Below the pieces are notes generated by a model, which saw only the letters and a program-made list of their open reading frames with translations, ran no database searches and was not told where the DNA came from. Shown in pieces: positions 58,039 to 64,000 of a DNA stretch of 64,000 nucleotides. Origin of the DNA: Gulosibacter chungangensis (GTDB lineage: Bacteria; Actinomycetota; Actinomycetes; Actinomycetales; Microbacteriaceae); assembly GCF_008831155.1 (NCBI RefSeq), contig NZ_WBKB01000008.1, positions 88,445 through 152,444 on the forward strand. Reading direction: 5' to 3'. Both the position numbers and the translations under genes were made by a program. Numbering within the stretch: the stretch's first letter is position 1; each line of letters begins with the position of its first letter.

Positions 58039-59406
58039 CTAAAGCGCCAGACGTTCTGAGACGACTGCTGCGAGTCGCTTGGCGCAGTCCTGCGCTCGTT
58101 CGTGTGTCTCGGCTTCGACCATGACACGTACTACCGGTTCAGTGCCGGAGGGGCGGAGTAGTACTCGACCCGTCTCTCCGAGCTCCGCTCCGATTGCCGC
58201 GACAGCGTCTTGCACGCCCGCGTCCGAGTCGCAATCGCCCTTGCGCACGTCACGCACGTTGATCAGCACTTGCGGGTACACCTTCATGACTTGCTTGAGC
58301 TCAGCCAAAGGCTTTCCGGTCGCTGCCACGACGGTCGCGAGCGTAAGCCCGGTGAGCAGGCCGTCGCCCGTGGTCGCGTGGCGCGTGATGATCACGTGCC
58401 CCGACTGTTCGCCACCGAGGGCGAGGCCGCGCTTGTTCAGTTCCGCGAGGACGTAACGGTCCCCCACTTTGGTCTCGAGCATCGTGATGCCGTGCTCTTG
58501 CATTGCGAGGCGGAGACCGAGGTTCGACATGACCGTTGCAACGAGGGTGTCGTCGGTCAGCATGCCGCGTCGGCGCAGCGACAGTGCGATGATCGCCATG
58601 ATCTGGTCCCCATCGACCACCTCGCCGTTCGCGTCAACGGCAAGGCAGCGGTCGGCATCACCGTCGTGAGCAATGCCCAAATCGGCGCCAAGGCCAACGA
58701 CGACTTCCTGGAGCCGCTCGAGGTGAGTCGATCCAACACCATCATTAATGTTCAGACCATCAGGCTCATTACCGATAACGGTAACTTCAGCACCAGCGTC
58801 CTTGAAAACCTGCGGCGATACGCCTGCCGCAGCTCCGTTGGCAGCGTCAATAACGACGTGCAGCCCCTTGAGCGCGGGGCGGCCATCTTCGTGGATAACC
58901 GGAATCGAACTCAACAGGTGGAGCGCATAGCGATCTTCAGCGTCGGCAAATCGTTCGATGTGACCAACGTCACCGTTGAGAGGACGAGCAGGCTCTTGCT
59001 CGAGCTGCGCTTCAATTTCCTCTTCGAGCTCGTCGGCAAGCTTCAGGCCGCCGCGAGCGAAAAACTTAATCCCGTTATCGGGTGCGGGGTTGTGTGACGC
59101 CGAGATCATGACACCAAAGTCAGCGTCTGTGTCCGCGGTCAAGAATGCCGCTGCAGGCGTGGGAATTACGCCAGCGTCAAATACATCCACCCCGGAGGAC
59201 GCGAGCCCTGCTGCGACTGCCGCCGAGAGAAACTCTCCAGAGATGCGGGGGTCGCGGGCCAGAACCGCGACGGGCCGCCGGTTGTGCTCGCGCGCTTCAC
59301 GCGCGAGCACAACTGCGGCGGCCTGGGCGAGGGCCGTTGCGAGTTCGACTGTAAGCAGTTCGTTCGCAAGGCCTCGCACACCGTCGGTGCCAAATAGGCG
59401 AGCCAT
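58039..59406 (-). CDS. glmM: Phosphoglucosamine mutase
   Basis: GlmM converts glucosamine-6-phosphate to glucosamine-1-phosphate on the way to UDP-GlcNAc. The 455-residue protein starts [20 protein letters not shown], has the phosphoserine loop [20 protein letters not shown] near 100, the metal-binding [15 protein letters not shown], the GGEQSGH sugar-binding loop and [17 protein letters not shown] at the phosphate site. It follows rpsI by 14 bases on the same strand, so likely cotranscribed with the two ribosomal genes. Confidence 0.97.
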   Translation of the reverse strand: MARLFGTDGVRGLANELLTVELATALAQAAAVVLAREAREHNRRPVAVLARDPRISGEFLSAAVAAGLASSGVDVFDAGVIPTPAAAFLTADTDADFGVMISASHNPAPDNGIKFFARGGLKLADELEEEIEAQLEQEPARPLNGDVGHIERFADAEDRYALHLLSSIPVIHEDGRPALKGLHVVIDAANGAAAGVSPQVFKDAGAEVTVIGNEPDGLNINDGVGSTHLERLQEVVVGLGADLGIAHDGDADRCLAVDANGEVVDGDQIMAIIALSLRRRGMLTDDTLVATVMSNLGLRLAMQEHGITMLETKVGDRYVLAELNKRGLALGGEQSGHVIITRHATTGDGLLTGLTLATVVAATGKPLAELKQVMKVYPQVLINVRDVRKGDCDSDAGVQDAVAAIGAELGETGRVLLRPSGTEPVVRVMVEAETHERAQDCAKRLAAVVSERLAL

Positions 59407-59420
59407 ATTCTCGATTCGGC

Positions 59421-59927
59421 CTAGCGCTTCGAGAACTGCGAAGCCTTGCGGGCCTTCTTAAGACCGGCCTTCTTACGTTCCTTGACGCGCGGGTCACGAG
59501 TCAAGAAGCCAGCCTTCTTGAGGCCGGGGCGGTTGTTCTCGCGGTCAACCTCGTTGAGCGCGCGAGCGATGCCGAGGCGAAGAGCGCCGGCCTGGCCCGA
59601 GGGGCCACCGCCGTGGATCTTTGCGATGACGTCGTACGCGTTCGACAGGTCGAGCAGCGTGAACGGATCGGTGATGAGCTGCTGATGCAGCTTGTTCGGG
59701 AAGTAGTCCTCGAAGTCACGGCCGTTAACCGTGAACTGGCCGGTGCCGGGAACGATGCGCACGCGGGCTACGGCCTGCTTGCGTCGTCCGACTGCGGCGC
59801 CCGGCACGGTGAGTGCTGGGCGAGGGGTCGAAGCCTCAGCCTGCTCGGCCGGGGTTTCGGTGCTGTAGTTGGTGGGCTGCTCCTCGATGGAGTCTGCGAT
59901 GGTCGCCACTTGTTCGTCCTTCGTCAT
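59421..59927 (-). CDS. rpsI: 30S ribosomal protein S9
   Basis: S9 contacts the decoding site with its C-terminal tail. The 168-residue protein has a long polar N-terminal extension (about 40 residues), then [39 protein letters not shown] and the strictly conserved C-terminus [14 protein letters not shown]. The extension is common in actinobacteria. It starts eight bases after the rplM stop. Confidence 0.97.
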   Translation of the reverse strand: MTKDEQVATIADSIEEQPTNYSTETPAEQAEASTPRPALTVPGAAVGRRKQAVARVRIVPGTGQFTVNGRDFEDYFPNKLHQQLITDPFTLLDLSNAYDVIAKIHGGGPSGQAGALRLGIARALNEVDRENNRPGLKKAGFLTRDPRVKERKKAGLKKARKASQFSKR

Positions 59928-59935
59928 TCCTGCCG

Positions 59936-60379
59936 CTACTGGGCAACCTGGTCAAAGGTGTAGGGCTTCGGCTGCTGAGCCGCGTGCGGGTGCTCAGGAC
60001 CCGCGTACACCTTGAGCTTCTTGAGCATGTCACGGCCGAGCGAGTTCTTCGGGAGCATGCCACGGATCGCCTTTTCAACGGCGCGCTCGGGACGCTTCTC
60101 GAGGAGCTCTTCGTAGCTCTCGGCGCGGAGACCACCCGGGTAACCCGAGTGACGGTAGGCCATCTTCTTCTGCAGCTTCGAACCCGTGAGCGCCACCTTG
60201 TCGGCGTTCACGATGATGACGAAGTCTCCAGTGTCAACGTGCGGTGCAAAGATCGCCTTGTGCTTACCGCGCAGGAGCGCGGCGGCGTGCGTTGCGAGTC
60301 GCCCGAGAATGACGTCATTGGCGTCAATGACGTGCCACTCACGGGTAACTTCACCCGCCTTCGGAGTGTAGGTACGCAT
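59936..60379 (-). CDS. rplM: 50S ribosomal protein L13
   Basis: L13 binds 23S rRNA early in assembly. The 147-residue sequence runs [80 protein letters not shown] and [20 protein letters not shown]. The ATG at 60379 is set by the family; an upstream open frame is not coding. It heads rplM-rpsI-glmM. The 240-base gap upstream holds its promoter and leader, in which I see no defined motif. Confidence 0.97.
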   Translation of the reverse strand: MRTYTPKAGEVTREWHVIDANDVILGRLATHAAALLRGKHKAIFAPHVDTGDFVIIVNADKVALTGSKLQKKMAYRHSGYPGGLRAESYEELLEKRPERAVEKAIRGMLPKNSLGRDMLKKLKVYAGPEHPHAAQQPKPYTFDQVAQ

Positions 60380-60616
60380 AGTTATGCATCTTTCGGTCGA
60401 AGGGATTGGTCGTGAATCCCACTCGGTTGCAATAGTTTCAGCAGCAGATGCTGCTGGTAACGTCGCGGTCGAGGGTCCACTTCGATGCCGTGACAGATTC
60501 ACGGACAACCTCCATAGGATACTTGTTTTCGGGCATGAGGGCAACATTATGAGGCTTCTATATCTCGTCACCCTTCCCAGTCTCGGGTTTGATGCTGCGT
60601 TGAGGTGTCGATAGAT

Positions 60617-61008
60617 CTATCGGACGAGGTAGCGTTTCCGGAGGCGGCGGATCTCGCGATCGGTCATGCCGTCGGCGCATCGGCATTCGACGTAGTCGCG
60701 GATGTCGGGACCATGGACCATGGCGTCTATGGTGATCACGTCCGAGAGTTCACGATCACTGGGGCCGAAGCCACGGTCCTGATCTGCGTGGAACGTCGAC
60801 GGGTCGATCTGGGTGCCATGCGCACACAGCACAGCGCAGATCGGCTCGCCCCCGAACCGGTCCCGATACTCACGAATATACGCGATCACTGCCCGAGTTT
60901 GCGGTCGAGCTCCGCTGCTGCGAAAAACGCGGCTGAAGTCTTCAGAATCTCATTCGCCCGCTTGAGTTGCGCGTTCTCACGACGCAACCGTGTGATTTCC
61001 TCGTTCAT
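60617..61008 (-). pseudogene. IS3-family transposase remnant (ends of orfA and start of orfB)
   Basis: Two short frames on the minus strand match IS3. The first (60886-61008) encodes [36 protein letters not shown], the leucine-zipper end of OrfA. The second, starting with GTG at 60889, reads IAYIREYRDRFGGEPICAVL, PSTFHADQDRGFGPSDRELSD, the start of OrfB, and then leaves the family after about 55 residues. The HTH of OrfA and the DDE core of OrfB are missing, so the copy is dead. The right edge abuts the IS110-family element. Confidence 0.8.
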
Positions 61009-61094
61009 CGGTTCCCGTTACTTTATTGAGAGTCCTTCATCGGTGATGATTGGACTGTCGGCCAGCTAGTCCTGGCATGGTGTCTTGCCCCTGT

Positions 61095-61263
61095 CTAACC
61101 AATGATCCGGGGGGTGTTGCCACCAGGGCTAGTCGGCAGTAAGTGATTGCTGATTAGGGGCTCGGCACCGACATTGGATGCCTGTCGTAACGTGGATGTA
61201 AGACTCACTGCCGGTGGTTGACCGACACCAAAATTGAACACACCACTGCAACGGAGGACCGTC
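61095..61263 (+). ncRNA. Candidate bridge (seek) RNA region of the IS110-family element
   Basis: IS110-group elements encode a structured RNA in the non-coding left end that guides target and donor recognition. This stretch lies in that place and contains short inverted motifs: GGTG/CACC around 61113-61124, and a CAGTAA...TTGCTG pair near 61137-61152. No covariation or guide match can be shown here. Confidence 0.45.
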
Positions 61264-62472
61264 GTGATCAACGAAGACATCGACATATTCCTAGGCCTCG
61301 ACGTCGGCAAGACCGATCACTGGGCCTGCGGCGTCGACCGGCAAGGAAAGCAACTCTGGAACCGGACGCTACCCAACGACGAAACCAAACTCGTCGAGCT
61401 CTACCAACAGCTCTCCGCGAAGGGCCAGGTCCTGGTCGTGGTCGATCAGCCCGCAACGATCGGCGCGCTGGCCGTCGCGGTCGCACAGCACTTGGGGTTG
61501 CCGATCGCTTACCTGCCGGGTCTGTCGATGCGGCGGATCGCGGACATGTATCCCGGCACCGCGAAGACCGATCAGAAAGACGCGTTCATCATTGCCGAGG
61601 CCGCGCGGACCATGCCTCACACGCTGCGCGCGTTGACCGTGAGTGATGAGGACGAAGCCACTCTGGGGATGTTGAAGGGGTTCGACCAAGACCTGGCCCG
61701 GCAAATCACCCAAACCAGTAACCGGATCCGCGGCTTGTACACGCAGATCCACCCACCCTTAGAACGCGTGCTGGGACCCTGGCTGGACCACGACGCCGTT
61801 TTGGCGGTGGTTGCTGCATGGCCGACGCCCGCACAATTGCAGCGTGCCGGACAAGCGCGGATCGCTGCGAAGCTGAAGAAACACGGTGCCCGTCGGCACA
61901 CCGCGTGGGCTGGCGAGATTATGACCGCGTTGAGGAAGCAGACCGTCACTGTGGTCGGGACCGAGGCCGCGGCGATGGTGCTGCCGCACTTGGCGAATCA
62001 GCTGGTCTCGTTGCACGCGCAGCGCGCTGATGTCGCGGCCAGCGTGGAGCGAATCGTGGAGCAGCACCCTCTTTATCCGGTCCTGACCTCTATGCCCGGG
62101 GTCGCGGTCAGGACCGCAGCGATCATCATCGCCGAGACCTCTGGCAAGACCTTCCTCACCGCCGCGGCCCTTGCCGCCTACGCGGGCCTGGCCCCGACCA
62201 CCCGGCAGTCCGGCACATCGATCCGATCCGAACGAGTGAGTCATTCCGGGAACAAACGACTCAAACGCGCGCTGTTCCTGTCGGCCTTTGCATCGATCCG
62301 TTCCGACCCGATCAGTCGCGACTATTACGACCGCAAACGCGCCCAAGGCAAACGCCACAACCAAGCCCTGATTGCGCTGGCTCACCGTCGATCGACAGTG
62401 CTGTTCGCGATGATGCGCGATGGCACTCTCTACGACGCACCGGAACCCCGACCGCTGGCATTAGCTGCTTGA
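61264..62472 (+). CDS. IS110-family transposase (DEDD + serine recombinase-type)
   Basis: A 402-residue transposase. The N-terminal RuvC-like DEDD domain shows IFLGLDVGKTDHWACGVD, VLVVVDQPATIGALAVAV and PGTAKTDQKDAFIIAEAAR. The C-terminal Transposase_20 domain has LTSMPGVAVRTAAIIIAETS, AAYAGLAPTTRQSGTSIRSE with the catalytic Ser, and KRLKRALFLSAFASIRSDP. Nothing is broken, so the element may be active. GTG 61264 is chosen because GGAGG lies seven bases ahead; an ATG 30 bases upstream is possible. It uses one nuclease and RNA guide for recombination without target duplication in the known family members. Confidence 0.93.
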   Translation: MINEDIDIFLGLDVGKTDHWACGVDRQGKQLWNRTLPNDETKLVELYQQLSAKGQVLVVVDQPATIGALAVAVAQHLGLPIAYLPGLSMRRIADMYPGTAKTDQKDAFIIAEAARTMPHTLRALTVSDEDEATLGMLKGFDQDLARQITQTSNRIRGLYTQIHPPLERVLGPWLDHDAVLAVVAAWPTPAQLQRAGQARIAAKLKKHGARRHTAWAGEIMTALRKQTVTVVGTEAAAMVLPHLANQLVSLHAQRADVAASVERIVEQHPLYPVLTSMPGVAVRTAAIIIAETSGKTFLTAAALAAYAGLAPTTRQSGTSIRSERVSHSGNKRLKRALFLSAFASIRSDPISRDYYDRKRAQGKRHNQALIALAHRRSTVLFAMMRDGTLYDAPEPRPLALAA

Positions 62473-62499
62473 CAAATCACATAGGGGCACCCCCCCCAC

Positions 62500-63290
62500 A
62501 TGCTCCATGAGACGTTCATGACCCTCTCACTCGAAGCAGGCGTGCCGGTAACCGACGTGATGTACAGCGCCGAGTACTCCTCGACTATCGATGGTCAGCT
62601 ACTACGACCGCGGATACCGATCAGTCGCACGAAGCGTATCCGTCACACACGCAGAATGGCTTGGAAGCTAAGAAAAAACAAACCGCCCACCCCAGTCCAA
62701 GCTGAGACAGGCGACAGGCCAATCATTGAACTGTTTCAATACTCCGGAGTGTCCATAAGGGCATATGCTCAGACCAGTGTTTCTCTTCACGAAGGTTTCG
62801 AGTTGACATACCCGCATAGCGACCTGCCGCCTCGGCGCCCACTCAAACCTCCGGCGTCATCCAAGCCGGGGCTTTCGCGCATCACCGTTCCTATCGCCGT
62901 AGGCATCATTGTTCCGGCAGCCGCGGCAATCATCGGAATTGCGCACCCCTCAATGGTCCATTAGTAGCGCCGGACATCCCGTACATCAGCGAACCACTAT
63001 TCGCGGCTGCCATCGAGAACTGCGAAGCCAGCTACGCAACGGGGATCGAGCTAGGCAACGGAGGCATCTCCCTCACCGTGAACACAAGCAGCGAGAGCAC
63101 CTCAGGCTGCGCAGCCCTCACCACCTTCGAGTATCTGCTCGACGAACTCGCGGCTCCTGATTCTGTCGCTACCCACATTCTGAACACCGTCCTAATCGAC
63201 GGACAGGAAACCGCATCATGGGGAGACATCACCGCTTCGTGGATGTACCACCTGGACGACGGCTACAACTTCGTCGCGACTCACGGCTAG
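62500..63290 (+). pseudogene. Frameshifted gene for a membrane-anchored hypothetical protein
   Basis: The first frame (62500-62964) encodes 154 residues ending in a membrane helix ITVPIAVGIIVPAAAAIIGI and stops at once. The next frame, open from about 62950 to 63290, encodes a plausible external domain (APDIPYISEPLFAAAIENCE, ASYATGIELGNGGISLTVNT, CAALTTFEYLLDELAAPDSV, ASWMYHLDDGYNFVATHG). Adding one base to the CCCC run at 62946-62949 would join them. The beginning (TFMTLSLEAGVPVTDVMYSA) resembles the end of a tyrosine recombinase, so an older fusion with an integrase remnant is possible. I do not recognise the external domain. Confidence 0.55.
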
Positions 63291-63389
63291 AGCCCTCGCA
63301 TTTTCCGGTTTGGAGAATATCCCTGCCTGAATACGCCCTATGACAGGGCAGCAATCGCATCCGTCACCAACTCACTAGGAGAAATTCAG

Positions 63390-63905
63390 ATGAGCGTTGG
63401 CACACCGCCAAAAGTGAAAACCGGTCAAGACCTCGGCATATACTCCCTCCGTGGTCTAGCAATCGTCTTGATGGTCGCCGGTCACGTAATTGGCGTGACC
63501 CCAGACACAGGCATGAACGTCGCGCACGGCTCGGGATGGCGCATCTCCTATGAGCTCCTCGAAGACATCCGCATGCCACTATTCACAGTCCTCTCTGGGT
63601 TCGTGTACGCAATGCGCCCCCTCACAGACTCAGCGAACTACCCGGGACTCATGCGAGGCAAAGCCCGACGACTGCTTATCCCAGTCCTGACTGTCGGCAC
63701 TCTCTTTTACGTGATGCAAATGGCGATCCCAGGCACAAACAATTCGCCGGAATTCACCGACATTTGGCATGTATACACGCTCGGCTACGCACACTTTTGG
63801 TTTGCGCTCGCCTTATTTATTATCTTCGCTATCGTCGCCATCATGGACGCTAGTGGATGGATTGCGACAAAGGGGCTCTTCACGAACGAGGGTGTAGTCG
63901 GTTGA
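63390..63905 (+). pseudogene. Acyltransferase-3 (OafA/YrhL-like) membrane protein, C-terminus lost
   Basis: The 171 residues cover only the first four or five membrane helices of a family that is normally 340 residues or more. The opening IYSLRGLAIVLMVAGHVIGV has the conserved Arg and His of the acyltransferase-3 active site, and MPLFTVLSGFVYAMR and GKARRLLIPVLTVGTLFYVM follow in order. AGGAG precedes ATG 63390. The frame runs into unrelated DNA at about 63886 (NEGVVG then stop), next to a hairpin. It is probably a gene interrupted by an insertion whose far end is outside the window. Confidence 0.75.
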
Positions 63906-64000
63906 GCGCGTCGGTGGCCGGGTAGGGGTCGAGGTCTCCCGGATGATGGAAGTTCTTCACGCTTGCCATCCCGAAAGACCTCGACGTGCTCCACTCTACT
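63886..64000. mobile_element. Probable end of another insertion sequence (unidentified)
   Basis: DNA of different character cuts the acyltransferase gene and runs to the window edge. It contains a perfect 10-bp inverted repeat (GTCGAGGTCT at 63928-63937, AGACCTCGAC at 63976-63985) around a 38-base loop. No transposase is visible in 115 bases, so the family is unknown. Confidence 0.4.

Larger units (their letters stand above)
61085..62490 (+). mobile_element. IS110-family insertion sequence (approximate limits)
   Basis: A transposase gene with about 170 bases of non-coding DNA before it and almost none after it, as in IS110-group elements. TTGCCCCTGT at 61085-61094 and ATAGGGGCAC at 62481-62490 are inverted over 8 of 10 bases and serve as provisional ends; exact ends cannot be set without an empty site. 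TTGACA at 62469-62474, in the right end, could supply the -35 box of a junction promoter when the ends join in the circular form. Confidence 0.7.

Noticed and set aside
60380..60616. Possible L13 leader regulatory RNA
   Set aside because: The position is right, but I could not identify a stable conserved structure by eye.

Overview
The window is GC-rich bacterial DNA with dense genes, many 4-base ATGA/GTGA overlaps, GTG starts and the gene neighbourhoods of high-GC Gram-positives. Monomeric isocitrate dehydrogenase, a DtxR/IdeR-type iron box, an HrcA/CIRCE box before groES, and a fused RimI-TsaD all fit Actinobacteria. The frequent 'ggatgc' codon pairs and 'gagtaggagcg...cgtatcga' intergenic repeats suggest the family Microbacteriaceae; that family call is inference, not proof.

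Layout. 1-7.2 kb: the 3' end of icd, then an iron-regulated siderophore uptake operon (lipoprotein, two permeases, ATPase, siderophore-interacting reductase). 7.3-13 kb: guaB, a methyltransferase, a GH15 glycosidase and groES. 13-21 kb: the minus-strand block glmS-acpS-alr-tsaE-tsaB-rimI/tsaD, including a very unusual double alanine racemase; coaA diverges from it. 22-27.3 kb: an LCP cell-wall ligase, a DUF218-like protein, a low-molecular-weight tyrosine phosphatase, and a small membrane exporter next to a two-component system. 27.5-30.7 kb: mannitol PTS operon (mtlA-mtlF-mtlD). 30.9-42.8 kb: two neighbouring deoxysugar clusters, a phosphorylating L-rhamnose operon (rhaM-rhaI-aldolase/SDR fusion-rhaB, with a divergent LacI regulator) and an L-rhamnonate cluster (IclR, MFS carrier, zinc-type dehydrogenase, dehydratase, FAH-type hydrolase) that reads as a diketo-hydrolase route. 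43-44.7 kb: small accessory genes (a GNAT with a small partner, and a VapBC/FitAB toxin-antitoxin pair). 44.9-52.4 kb: a phosphonate/phosphate-ester regulon (phnD-phnC-fused phnE, HAD phosphatase, sortase-anchored metallophosphoesterase, GntR/UTRA regulator). 52.5-53.4 kb: an AbiEi-like antitoxin with a non-AbiEii partner. 53.5-57.8 kb: two paralogous tyrosine autokinases either side of galE. 58-60.4 kb: glmM, rpsI, rplM. 60.6-64 kb: a mobile-element graveyard (IS3 remnant, an apparently intact IS110-family element, a frameshifted membrane-protein gene, and an acyltransferase cut off by what looks like another insertion).

How it fits together. The minus-strand genes rplM-rpsI-glmM at the right and glmS-acpS-alr-tsaEBD-groES at the left are normally one actinobacterial neighbourhood; here about 36 kb of catabolic and accessory genes sit between glmM and coaA/glmS. 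Intergenic gaps, especially between converging genes, are filled with palindromic repeats: two matching 62-bp palindromes and a family of REP-like 'gagtagg/gtatcga' units.
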